Below, one piece after another: positions 42,825-51,395 of a DNA stretch of 64,000 nt. The position numbers and the translations under genes are program-made. The notes beneath the pieces are model-generated. The model was given only the letters and a program-made list of their open reading frames with translations, made no database searches and was not told where the DNA came from. Source of the stretch: Cupriavidus necator A5-1 (GTDB lineage Bacteria; Pseudomonadota; Gammaproteobacteria; Burkholderiales; Burkholderiaceae); contig NZ_JQLI01000008.1 of the NCBI RefSeq assembly GCF_000744095.1, positions 4,092,001 through 4,156,000 on the forward strand, read 5' to 3'. Every line of letters begins with the position of its first letter. Position 1 is the stretch's first letter.

Positions 42825-43247
42825 TCAGAACGGCTTGACCACCACCAGGATGACCACCGCCAGCAGCACCAGCACCGGCAGTTCGTTAAACCAGCGATAA
42901 AACTTGTGGGAGCGCGTGTTGCGCCCCGCCTCGAACTTGCCCAGCAGCACGCCGCAGCCGTGGTGGTAGCCGATCAGCACCAGCACCAGCGCCAGCTTGG
43001 CATGCATCCACCCCTGCCCGGCGCCGCGGCCGATGCCGTAGCCCAGGTACAGCCACAGCCCGAACACCAGCGCCGGCACCGCCAGCATGGTCATGAAGCG
43101 GAACAGCTTGCGCGCCATCAGCAACAGGCGCTGCGTGCAGGCGGCGTCGGTCTCCATCGCCAGATTGACGAAGATCCGCGGCAGGTAGAACAGGCCGGCG
43201 AACCATGAAACGACGAAGACGATATGCAGCGCTTTGACCCAGAGCAT
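42825..43247 (-). CDS. hemJ: Protoporphyrinogen IX oxidase HemJ (CopD-like)
   Basis: A 140-residue four-helix membrane protein. MLWVKALHIVFVVSWFAGLFYLPR contains the conserved His near residue 8, and WMHAKLALVLVL holds the conserved Lys. These are typical of HemJ, which oxidises protoporphyrinogen IX to protoporphyrin IX. It is often labelled CopD-like. It is a few bases downstream of proA on the same strand (59-base gap). Confidence 0.85.
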   Translation of the reverse strand: MLWVKALHIVFVVSWFAGLFYLPRIFVNLAMETDAACTQRLLLMARKLFRFMTMLAVPALVFGLWLYLGYGIGRGAGQGWMHAKLALVLVLIGYHHGCGVLLGKFEAGRNTRSHKFYRWFNELPVLVLLAVVILVVVKPF

Positions 43248-43306
43248 CGGGAGGGAGACGTTCGAGAACGGTTGTTATTGTTGTTGGCGCGCGGTACGCA
43301 CGCAGG

Positions 43307-44587
43307 TCAGGTGCGGATTTCGCCGTGCCCGAACACCACGTATTTCAGCGAAGTCAGCCCCTCCAGCCCGACCGGGCCGCGCGCATGCAGCTTGTCGTTG
43401 GAGATGCCGATCTCCGCGCCCAGGCCATACTCGAAGCCATCGGCAAAACGCGTCGAGGCATTGATCATCACGCTGGCGGAATCCACTTCGCGAATGAAGC
43501 GCATGCCCGTCGAGTAGTTCTCGGTAATGATCGAATCGGTATGGTTTGAGCCGTATTCGTTGATATGGGAGATGGCCTCGTCCAGTCCCGCCACGGTCTT
43601 GATGGCGAGGATCGGCGCCAGGTATTCCAGGCGCCAGTCTTCTTCTGCGGCATCGACCAGGCCGGTGAAGCCCGCGGCTTCCAGCGTGGCGCGGGTGGCC
43701 GGACACACGCGCAGCTCGACGCCCTTCTCCTGGTAGATGCGGCACAGCGGCGGCAGCGCGGCGGCGGCGATGTCCTGCGACACCAGCAGCGTCTCCATGG
43801 TGTTGCACGGCGCATAGCGCTGGGTCTTGGCGTTGTCGCAGACGCGCACGGCCTTTTCCAGGTCGGCATCGGCGTCGATATAGACGTGGCAGATGCCATC
43901 CAGGTGCTTGATCATCGGCACGCGCGCTTCTTCCATCAGGCGCGCGATCAGGCTCTTGCCGCCGCGCGGCACGATCACGTCGACGTATTCGGTCATGGTG
44001 ATGAGACGGCCCACCGCGGCGCGGTCGGTGGTCTCGATCACCTGCACGGCCTCGGACGGCAGGCCGGCTTCGGCCAGGCCCTCGGCCACCAGCGCGGCCA
44101 GCGCGGTGTTCGACTCGATCGCCTCGGAGCCGCCGCGCAGGACGGTGGCGTTGCCCGACTTCAGGCACAGCGCCGCCGCGTCAATGGTCACGTTCGGGCG
44201 CGACTCGTAGATGATGCCGATCACGCCCAGCGGCACGCGCATCTGGCCGACCTGGATGCCGGTCGGGCGGAACTTCATGTTCGAGATCTCGCCGATCGGG
44301 TCGGCCAGCGCGGCGATCTGCTCCAGGCCCGCGGCCATGGTGGCGATAGCCTTGTCCGACAGCGTCAGGCGGTCGACGAAGGCGGCGTCCTGGCCGTTGG
44401 CGCGGGCGCGTTCAACGTCACGCGCGTTGACCGCCTTGAGCTTGTCGGCATCGCGGCGGATGGCCGCGGCGATGGTCAGCAGCGCACGGTTCTTGTCGGC
44501 CGTGGAGGCACGCGCCATCGCGCGCGACGCCGCGCGGGCCTGGCGGCCGACGCGGTCCATGTATTGGTTGAGGTCGAGCTCGTTCAT
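43307..44587 (-). CDS. proA: Glutamate-5-semialdehyde dehydrogenase (gamma-glutamyl phosphate reductase)
   Basis: A 426-residue aldehyde dehydrogenase-superfamily enzyme of proline synthesis. The catalytic cysteine is in YAPCNTMETLL, and the NADPH region and signature VDSASVMINASTRFADGFEYGLGAEIGIS are present as consecutive parts. ATG at 44587 (MNELDLNQYM) is used; the frame upstream overlaps holA. proC lies at 10.2 kb in this window. It follows holA by 59 bases in the leuS-lptE-holA operon. Confidence 0.96.
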   Translation of the reverse strand: MNELDLNQYMDRVGRQARAASRAMARASTADKNRALLTIAAAIRRDADKLKAVNARDVERARANGQDAAFVDRLTLSDKAIATMAAGLEQIAALADPIGEISNMKFRPTGIQVGQMRVPLGVIGIIYESRPNVTIDAAALCLKSGNATVLRGGSEAIESNTALAALVAEGLAEAGLPSEAVQVIETTDRAAVGRLITMTEYVDVIVPRGGKSLIARLMEEARVPMIKHLDGICHVYIDADADLEKAVRVCDNAKTQRYAPCNTMETLLVSQDIAAAALPPLCRIYQEKGVELRVCPATRATLEAAGFTGLVDAAEEDWRLEYLAPILAIKTVAGLDEAISHINEYGSNHTDSIITENYSTGMRFIREVDSASVMINASTRFADGFEYGLGAEIGISNDKLHARGPVGLEGLTSLKYVVFGHGEIRT

Positions 44588-44646
44588 GTTCGTGGCCCCG
44601 GGAGGGTGGCCGTCAGTGTGAGGGGAGCAAACCCCGCGCTGGCGAT

Positions 44647-45705
44647 TCAGCGCGCGATCATCAGGGCAAGCTGCTGCAGGCCGTCCCATGGCTCGGCCGG
44701 CAGCGCCGCGCTGCCCGGTGGCGGCAGGTCTGACAGGCCCTTGACCTGCCGGTCCAGCCGCGCGGCCATGGCCAGCGCCGCTTCCAGCCGTGGCTGGGAC
44801 AGCCGCTGCGCGGCCTGTGGCACCAGCCGCTCGCGCGGGCCCCAGACGCGCAGCTCGCGCATCAGCACGCCCGCCGGCTTGCCGGCCGCGAGGCCTTGCC
44901 GGACCTTGGATAATACGCGAATTTCCTCGGTCAGCGCCCACAGCACCAGCACCGTGGCCTCGCCCTCGCCGCGCAGCCCTTCGAGCATGCGCACCAGGCG
45001 CGGCACATCGCCCGAGAGCATCGCCTCGGACAGCTTGAAGACGTCGTAGCGGGCCACGTTCAGCACCGCGTCGTGGACCTGGTCGTAGCTCAGTTCGCCG
45101 GGCGGGTACAGCAGGCCGAGCTTCTGGATCTCCTGGTGCGCCGCCAGCAGGTTGCCCTCGACCTTGTCGGCGATAAACTGCAGCGCACGCCGGCCAGGCT
45201 CGCCGCCCTCCACGCGCTGCTGCTGCAGTGCCAGGCGCTCGCCGACCCAGGCCGGCAGCCGCGTGCGGTCCACCGTGTCGACCTTGATCGACACGCCGGC
45301 GCCCTCCAGCGCCTGGAACCAGGCGGATTTGGAAGTGGCGAAATCCAGGCGCGGCAGCGTGACGATCAGCACCACGTCGGGCGACGGCTGCGCGGCGACG
45401 GCGCGCAGCGCCTCGCCGCCGTCCTTGCCGGGCTTGCCCGAGGGGATGCGCAGTTCAACGATCTTGCGGTCGCCGAACAGCGACATCGACTGCTGCGCCT
45501 CGACCAGCTGGCCCCAGTGGAAGCCGCGCTCGGCCGCCAGCACCTCGCGCTCGGAAAAGCCGGCTTCGCGCGCCGTGGCGCGCAGGCGGTCGACGGCTTC
45601 CAGCACCAGCAGGTGCTCGTCGCCGTGCACCACGTACAGCGGCGCCAAGCCCTTGGCCTTGGCCTGCTTCAGGTGTGCGTCGAGCCCGTCGAGCTTGAGT
45701 TGCAT
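44647..45705 (-). CDS. holA: DNA polymerase III delta subunit
   Basis: A 352-residue clamp-loader subunit. The start MQLKLDGLDAHL, PLYVVHGDEHLLVLEAVDRL, the segment FFGDRKIV-like LFGDRKIVELRIP, and the AAA+-like middle followed by a helical collar domain mark HolA. It opens the beta clamp. It follows lptE by seven bases, a conserved neighbour pair in proteobacteria. Confidence 0.95.
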   Translation of the reverse strand: MQLKLDGLDAHLKQAKAKGLAPLYVVHGDEHLLVLEAVDRLRATAREAGFSEREVLAAERGFHWGQLVEAQQSMSLFGDRKIVELRIPSGKPGKDGGEALRAVAAQPSPDVVLIVTLPRLDFATSKSAWFQALEGAGVSIKVDTVDRTRLPAWVGERLALQQQRVEGGEPGRRALQFIADKVEGNLLAAHQEIQKLGLLYPPGELSYDQVHDAVLNVARYDVFKLSEAMLSGDVPRLVRMLEGLRGEGEATVLVLWALTEEIRVLSKVRQGLAAGKPAGVLMRELRVWGPRERLVPQAAQRLSQPRLEAALAMAARLDRQVKGLSDLPPPGSAALPAEPWDGLQQLALMIAR

Positions 45706-45712
45706 GCCTTGG

Positions 45713-46228
45713 TCAGATGGCCTTGACTGCGGCCAGCCGGCGCATCAGCTGCTGCACGATATCGCGCTGCATGTCGCGGTACAGCTGCTGCTCTTCGTAG
45801 TCCTTGGCCAGCGTGTTGGCTTCGTTGTAGGTCAGGTCGCGCGTCAGCACCAGCTGCGAGGGCGGGATCAGTTCCTTGCCGGCGGGGTCGCGCAGGCGGA
45901 AGGTGAAGCGCTGGGTCAGGCGATATTCGCGCACCACGCCCTCGGTGGTGATCGACAGGATCGACTTGGTACGCGTGTCCTGCAGCACGTCCAGCAGCGC
46001 GTCGGCTTCTTTCTGGTCGGCCACCACCTGGGTGTCGGACCCGCCGCGGATGGCGCGACGCAGGTCTGCGCCCATCAGCGAATTGGGCGGAATCCCGATA
46101 TAGAGCCGCTTGAACGCGAAATCCGCGTTGCCGCGCATGTGGAAGCCGCAGCCGCCCAGCAGGCCCATTGCCGGCACCGCCAGCATTGCCGCGAGCACCT
46201 TGCGGCGCCCCATGTCCAGTCGCTTCAT
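45713..46228 (-). CDS. lptE: LPS-assembly lipoprotein LptE
   Basis: A 171-residue outer-membrane lipoprotein. A signal peptide ending LLGGC puts the lipidated cysteine at C27, followed by GFHMRGN, the hallmark of LptE. It plugs and stabilises the LptD translocon for lipopolysaccharide insertion. The ATG at 46228 is used; an 83-codon extension upstream overlaps leuS. The gene lies between leuS and holA, the conserved order. Confidence 0.95.
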   Translation of the reverse strand: MKRLDMGRRKVLAAMLAVPAMGLLGGCGFHMRGNADFAFKRLYIGIPPNSLMGADLRRAIRGGSDTQVVADQKEADALLDVLQDTRTKSILSITTEGVVREYRLTQRFTFRLRDPAGKELIPPSQLVLTRDLTYNEANTLAKDYEEQQLYRDMQRDIVQQLMRRLAAVKAI

Positions 46229-46268
46229 TCTTGGCGATTCCTTTTCGGGCTTACGGGGCTCCAGGCCC

Positions 46269-48890
46269 TTACAGCACAACGTTGACCAGGCGGCCGGGCA
46301 CGACCACGATCTTCTTGGGCGCGTTGCCCTCGGCAAACTTGGCCACGGTCTCGCTGGCGGCAGCAACTGCCTCAATGGCGGCGCGGTCGGCGTCGGCCGG
46401 CACGGTGATGCTGCCGCGAACCTTGCCATTGACCTGCAGCACCAGTTCGATCTCGCTGCGCACCAACGCGGCTTCATCGACCTGCGGCCACGGCGCGTCG
46501 AGCAGATCGCCGGCTTCGGCGGCGTAGCCCAGCTGCTCCCACAGGCCGTGGGTGATATGCGGCACCACCGGGTACAGCACGCGCAGCAGGATGCCGAAGC
46601 ACTCGCGGCGCGCGGCCGGCGAAGCGTTCTTGGCGTCGTCCAGCGCGTTCAGCATCTTCATCGTGGCGGAAACCACGGTGTTGTACTGGATGCGCTGGTA
46701 GTCGTAGTTGGCCTGCTTGAGCACGCCGTGGATCTCGCGGCGCAGGTCGGCATCGTCGGCCGTCGGCGCGCTGCCGGCACCGTCGCGCAGCGCTGCAGCG
46801 TTGGCGTAACCGTAGTTCCACACGCGGCGCAGGAAGCGCGACGCGCCCTCCACGCCCGAACCGCTCCATTCCAGCTGCTGCTCCGGCGGCGCGGCGAACA
46901 TCACGAACAGGCGCGCGGTATCTGCGCCGTACTGGTCGATCAGCGCCTGCGGGTCGATGCCGTTGTTCTTGGACTTCGACATCTTCTCCACGCCGCCGAT
47001 CACCACCGGCTGGCCATCGGCCTTGAGCGTGGCGCCCAGCGGGCGGCCGCGCTCGTCGGTGCGCAGGTCGACCTCGGCCGGGTTGTACCAGTGCTTCTTG
47101 CCCGAGGCGTCTTCGCGATAGTAGGTCTCGTTGAGCACCATGCCCTGCGTCAGCAGGTTGGTAAAGGGCTCGTCGAACTTGACCAGGTCCATGTCGCGCA
47201 TGACCTTGGTCCAGAAGCGCGCGTACAGCAGGTGCAGGATCGCGTGCTCGATGCCGCCGATGTACTGGTCCATCGGCATCCAGTAGTCGTTGCGGCCGTC
47301 GACCATGGTGGCCGCGTCCGGGCAGGTATAGCGCATGTAGTACCAGCACGAATCGATGAAGGTATCCATCGTGTCGGTCTCGCGGCGCGCCGGCTTGCCG
47401 CACGAGGGGCAGGTGCACTGCAGGAAGCGCGGGTCCTTGGCCAGCGGGTTGCCGGTGCCGTCCGGCACCAGGTCCTCGGGCAGCACCACCGGCAGGTCTT
47501 TCTCCGGCACCGGCACCACTCCGCAGCTGTCGCAGTGGATCAGCGGGATCGGCGTGCCCCAGTAGCGCTGGCGCGAGATGCCCCAGTCGCGCAGGCGCCA
47601 GGTCACCTTCTTCTCGCCCAGGCCCTTGGCGCCCAGGTCGGCGGCGATCGCCTCGACCGCGGCCTGGTAGCCGAGGCCGTCGTATTTGCCGCTGTGGACG
47701 CAGGTGCCGTTTTCCTTGTCGCCGTACCACTCCTGCCAGGCTTCGGTCGAGTACGACTGGCCCTTCACGTCGATGACGGGCTTGATCGGCAGCTTGTACT
47801 TGAGCGCGAAGGCGAAGTCGCGCTCGTCGTGCGCCGGCACGCCCATCACGGCGCCGTCGCCGTAGCTCATCAGCACGTAGTTGCCGACCCAGACGTCGAC
47901 CTTCTCGCCGGTCAGCGGGTGCACGACCTGCAGCCCGGTCGGCATGCCCTTCTTCTCCATGGTCGCCATGTCGGCTTCCATGACCGAGCCGTGCTTGCAT
48001 TCGTCGATGAAGGCAGCCAGCTCGGGGTTGTCCAGCGCGGCGTGCGTGGCCAGCGGGTGCTCGGCGGCGACCGCGCAGAAGGTCACGCCCATGATGGTGT
48101 CGGCGCGCGTGGTGAAGACGTACAGCTTGCCGTCGTGGATCGGCTTGCCGTCCTCGCCCGGGATGTCATGGGTAAAGGCAAAGCGCACGCCCACGCTCTT
48201 GCCGATCCAGTTCTGCTGCATCACCTTGACGCGCTCGGGCCAGCCGAGGCCGTCGAGGTCGCCCAGCAGTTCCTCCGCATAGTCGGTGATGCGCAGGTAG
48301 TACATCGGGATCTCGCGCTTTTCCACCACCGCGCCCGAGCGCCAGCCGCGGCCGTCGATGACCTGCTCGTTGGCCAGCACGGTCTGGTCGACCGGGTCCC
48401 AGTTGACGGTGCCGGTCTTGCGGTAGGCGATGCCCTTTTCCAGCATCTTCAGGAACAGCCACTGGTTCCAGCGGTAGTAGTCCGGGCTGCAGGTGGCGAT
48501 TTCGCGCGACCAGTCGATCGCCAGGCCCATCGACTGCATCTGCTTCTTCATGTAAGCGATGTTGTCGTAGGTCCAGGCCGCCGGTGCCACAGCGTTGTTC
48601 AGCGCGGCGTTCTCCGCCGGCATGCCGAAGGCGTCCCACCCCATCGGCATCAGCACGTTGTTGCCGTTCATGCGCAGGTAGCGCGCCATCACGTCGTTGA
48701 TGGTGTAGTTGCGCACGTGGCCCATGTGCAGCTTGCCCGACGGATACGGCAGCATCGAGCAGGCGTAGAACTTGGGCTTTTCCTTGCCGTCGGGCCCGGC
48801 TGCATGCTCCGACACGCGATAGGCGTCGACGGCTTGCCAGTGCTGCTGGGCGGCTTGTTCAACGGCGGAAGGAAGGTATTTGTCTTGCAT
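46269..48890 (-). CDS. leuS: Leucyl-tRNA synthetase
   Basis: An 873-residue class I synthetase. The HIGH-type motif is KLHMGH in SMLPYPSGKLHMGHVRN, the KMSKS motif is EKMSKSKNNG, and the editing CP1 domain occupies roughly residues 225-420. A zinc-type CxxC element (CTCPSCGKPA) is present. ATG at 48890 (MQDKYLPSAVEQ) used; the longer frame upstream is unlike LeuS. It is followed by lptE after 40 bases. Confidence 0.97.
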   Translation of the reverse strand: MQDKYLPSAVEQAAQQHWQAVDAYRVSEHAAGPDGKEKPKFYACSMLPYPSGKLHMGHVRNYTINDVMARYLRMNGNNVLMPMGWDAFGMPAENAALNNAVAPAAWTYDNIAYMKKQMQSMGLAIDWSREIATCSPDYYRWNQWLFLKMLEKGIAYRKTGTVNWDPVDQTVLANEQVIDGRGWRSGAVVEKREIPMYYLRITDYAEELLGDLDGLGWPERVKVMQQNWIGKSVGVRFAFTHDIPGEDGKPIHDGKLYVFTTRADTIMGVTFCAVAAEHPLATHAALDNPELAAFIDECKHGSVMEADMATMEKKGMPTGLQVVHPLTGEKVDVWVGNYVLMSYGDGAVMGVPAHDERDFAFALKYKLPIKPVIDVKGQSYSTEAWQEWYGDKENGTCVHSGKYDGLGYQAAVEAIAADLGAKGLGEKKVTWRLRDWGISRQRYWGTPIPLIHCDSCGVVPVPEKDLPVVLPEDLVPDGTGNPLAKDPRFLQCTCPSCGKPARRETDTMDTFIDSCWYYMRYTCPDAATMVDGRNDYWMPMDQYIGGIEHAILHLLYARFWTKVMRDMDLVKFDEPFTNLLTQGMVLNETYYREDASGKKHWYNPAEVDLRTDERGRPLGATLKADGQPVVIGGVEKMSKSKNNGIDPQALIDQYGADTARLFVMFAAPPEQQLEWSGSGVEGASRFLRRVWNYGYANAAALRDGAGSAPTADDADLRREIHGVLKQANYDYQRIQYNTVVSATMKMLNALDDAKNASPAARRECFGILLRVLYPVVPHITHGLWEQLGYAAEAGDLLDAPWPQVDEAALVRSEIELVLQVNGKVRGSITVPADADRAAIEAVAAASETVAKFAEGNAPKKIVVVPGRLVNVVL

Positions 48891-49073
48891 GGTCGGGACA
48901 ACAGTCAGGACAACGTCTGCGCGGCTACTGGCCTGCCGGCATCCGGGGGAATCGTTGGAATGTGGGCAGCGGGCGCCCGCGGTTGCGGCGCCCGCCAACG
49001 TGCAATGCGAAAGCAGTCGATTATAACCGTGGGCGCAAGCCGGCTTGCGGCCCGTGCGCCCCACGGCTGCGCC

Positions 49074-49871
49074 TTACTTCAGGCCGAGCACGTCCTGCAT
49101 GTCGAACAGGCCGGTGGGCTTGTCGGCCAGGAAGCGGGCGGCGCGCACGGCACCGTCGGCATACGACTGGCGGCTGGACGACTTGTGGCTGATCTCGATG
49201 CGCTCGCCGATGCCGGCGAACATCACGGTGTGGTCGCCGACGATATCGCCGCCGCGCACGGTGGCAAAGCCGATCGAGTTGGGGTCGCGCTCGCCGGTAT
49301 GGCCTTCGCGGGCATAGACGGCGCAGGTCTTCAGGTCGCGGCCGAGCGCATCGGCGATCACTTCACCCATCTTCAGCGCGGTGCCCGACGGGGCATCGAC
49401 CTTGAAGCGGTGGTGGGCCTCGATCACCTCGATGTCATAGCCGCTGGACAGCAGCTTGGCCGCCACTTCCAGCAGCTTGAAGGTGGCATTGACGCCCACG
49501 CTCATGTTTGCGGCAAAGACGATGCCGACCGACTTCGCGCCGTCGGCCAGCGCGGCCTTGCCGGCGTCGTCGAAGCCGGTGGTGCCGATCACCATCTTCA
49601 CGCCCAGCTTCTTTGCCACTTCCAGGTGCGCCAGCGTGCCTTCGGGACGGGTGAAGTCGATCAGGCAGTCGGCCCCCTTCAGGCAGGCTTCGACGTCGGC
49701 GGTGATGGCCACGCCGGTATCGCGGCCCAGCAACAGGCCCGCGTCCTGGCCCAGCGCCGGCGATCCCGGCACGTCGAGCGCGCCCGCCAGGCTCACGCCC
49801 TCGGTGTTCAGCACGTGTTCGATCAGCATGCGGCCCATGCGGCCGGATGCGCCTGCAATGGCGATGTTCAT
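49074..49871 (-). CDS. dapB: 4-hydroxy-tetrahydrodipicolinate reductase
   Basis: A 265-residue NAD(P)H-dependent enzyme of lysine and diaminopimelate synthesis. The nucleotide-binding motif AIAGASGRMGRMLIEHV, catalytic EAHHRFKVDAPSGTALKMGE and GFATVRGGDIVGDHTV are intact. It lies between bamE and leuS on the minus strand, the order found in Burkholderiales. Confidence 0.97.
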   Translation of the reverse strand: MNIAIAGASGRMGRMLIEHVLNTEGVSLAGALDVPGSPALGQDAGLLLGRDTGVAITADVEACLKGADCLIDFTRPEGTLAHLEVAKKLGVKMVIGTTGFDDAGKAALADGAKSVGIVFAANMSVGVNATFKLLEVAAKLLSSGYDIEVIEAHHRFKVDAPSGTALKMGEVIADALGRDLKTCAVYAREGHTGERDPNSIGFATVRGGDIVGDHTVMFAGIGERIEISHKSSSRQSYADGAVRAARFLADKPTGLFDMQDVLGLK

Positions 49872-49979
49872 GGTGTCTGGCTCAGCGGAATGTGCGCAAT
49901 GCGCGGAAAGTGAACGAGCCGGTCATGCCTGACCGGCCCGGGAAACTGGGGCGCGCCGCGACCGGCGCGATTCGGCGGA

Positions 49980-50648
49980 TCAGTTGGCCGGCTTGGCGGC
50001 CTCGGCCGGCGCGGTGGCCGGTGCCGGGGCGGCTGCCGGTGCAGCAGCGTCAGCCGCCGGTGCCGGAGCCGGTGCCGGAGCCGGAGCCGCGGCGCCCGCG
50101 GCCGCTTCCGGTGCCGGCTGCTGCTGTGCCTGCCGCGGCACGAAGTTCTCCACCGTGGTCTGCGGCTCGGCCTGGGCAGTCGCCGCGCTGGTGGTGGAGA
50201 TCTTGCCCGGCGTCTGGTCCTTCAGCGCCTTCTTCATGCCGTCGATTTCGGCGATCAGCTCGTATTCGGAGGGCAGCTCGTCGCCGCCAAACTTGACCAG
50301 CCGGTCGCCATCGAAAAATACCGTATAGCGGCGCTGCTGCACCACCGAGGCATTGCCGCGGCGGAACGAGAACACGTAGTCCCAGCGGTTGGCGTGGAAC
50401 ACATCGGTCAGCAGGGGCGTGCCGAGCAGGAACTTGACCTGGTCGCGCGTCATGCCTTCGCGCAACTGCGAGGCGGCTTCGCGCGAGATGAAGTTGCCCT
50501 GCACGATATTGATCCGGTACGGCGTGATGGCGTTGGCTACCTTGCGCGAGGTGGAATCGTAGGCCGAGCAGGCGCCGGCGAGCAGGGCCGCGGCCAGCAG
50601 GGAAACAACCAGCGTCGGGCGCATGGCGGACGAACGGGTATAACGCAT
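49980..50648 (-). CDS. bamE: Outer membrane assembly lipoprotein BamE with Ala/Pro-rich tail
   Basis: A 222-residue lipoprotein. Signal peptide and lipobox LLAGAC place the lipidated cysteine near residue 27. The BamE (SmpA/OmlA) domain follows with INIVQGNFIS, LREGMTRDQVKFLLGTP and WDYVFSFRRG. The C-terminal 55 residues are nearly all Ala, Pro and Glu, forming a low-complexity tail not found in E. coli BamE. It belongs to the BAM complex. ATG at 50648 chosen; MRPTL eight codons later is possible. Transcribed divergently from fur. Confidence 0.93.
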   Translation of the reverse strand: MRYTRSSAMRPTLVVSLLAAALLAGACSAYDSTSRKVANAITPYRINIVQGNFISREAASQLREGMTRDQVKFLLGTPLLTDVFHANRWDYVFSFRRGNASVVQQRRYTVFFDGDRLVKFGGDELPSEYELIAEIDGMKKALKDQTPGKISTTSAATAQAEPQTTVENFVPRQAQQQPAPEAAAGAAAPAPAPAPAPAADAAAPAAAPAPATAPAEAAKPAN

Positions 50649-50838
50649 GTATCTCGCTTCCGGGGAGGGAAAGGAAAAGTGCCGCGGGCTGGGACAACGC
50701 CGGCGCCATATTGCGCCGGTTGCACCACATGCGCACGGGGCGCCTGCCGCGGCAACCACATGGGAAGGCAACACTGCCCGGCGCGGGATGCCTGGCTCGG
50801 ACATCGCGGCCGCGGGCGACTTTTGCTGCCAAAACCCT

Positions 50839-50844
50839 TATGAT
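50839..50844 (+). promoter_or_regulatory. Candidate -10 element of fur
   Basis: TATGAT lies 39 bases before the fur ATG, in a locally AT-rich stretch. The upstream -35 (around 50816-50821) is poor. No Fur-box like GATAATGATAATC is visible, so autoregulation is not evident. Confidence 0.35.
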
Positions 50845-50882
50845 TCAACTATCGAGACATTGTACTCTAGGGAGTCACGCCC

Positions 50883-51314
50883 ATGCCGAGTCCGGCGGAC
50901 CTCAAGAACATTGGCCTGAAGGCGACCGTGCCCAGGCTGAAGATTCTTGAAATTTTTCAGACCAGCGAACAGCGGCACCTGAGCGCGGAAGACGTCTACC
51001 GTATCCTGCTGAACGAGCATATGGATATCGGCCTGGCCACCGTCTACCGCGTGCTGACGCAGTTCGAGCAGGCTGGCCTGCTGTCGCGCAACAACTTCGA
51101 ATCGGGCAAGGCGATTTTCGAGCTCAACGAAGGCAAGCACCATGACCACCTGGTGTGCCTCGACTGCGGCCGTGTCGAGGAGTTCTTCGATTCCGAGATC
51201 GAGCACCGCCAGCAAAGCATTGCGCGCGAGCGCGGCTTTACCCTGCAGGAACACGCACTGTCGCTGTACGGCAACTGCACCAAAACAAACTGTCCCCACA
51301 GACCCAAACGATAA
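50883..51314 (+). CDS. fur: Ferric uptake regulator Fur
   Basis: A 143-residue metal-dependent repressor. The DNA-binding helix is in LSAEDVYRILLNEHMDIGLATVYRVLTQF split as two blocks, and the metal site FELNEGKHHDHLVCLDCGRVEEF contains the HHDHL and CxxC clusters. It represses iron uptake genes with ferrous iron. Divergent from bamE, as in many proteobacteria (bamE/omlA-fur). A bidirectional terminator separates it from phcA. Confidence 0.97.
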   Translation: MPSPADLKNIGLKATVPRLKILEIFQTSEQRHLSAEDVYRILLNEHMDIGLATVYRVLTQFEQAGLLSRNNFESGKAIFELNEGKHHDHLVCLDCGRVEEFFDSEIEHRQQSIARERGFTLQEHALSLYGNCTKTNCPHRPKR

Positions 51315-51347
51315 GCCGGCACGCCCTTCGCGGCAGATGACGGCAAA

Positions 51348-51380
51348 TAAAAAAACCGGCGCCAGGCGCCGGTTTTTTTA
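51348..51380. terminator. Bidirectional terminator between fur and phcA
   Basis: Perfect 16-base arms TAAAAAAACCGGCGCC (51348-51363) and its complement (51365-51380) about a single A, with seven T residues on each strand. Serves convergent fur and phcA. Confidence 0.93.
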
Positions 51381-51395
51381 TGGCAGCGAGCCCGC

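Noticed and set aside
50821..50882. Fur box controlling fur itself
   Set aside because: No sequence near GATAATGATAATCATTATC is present in the promoter region by eye.
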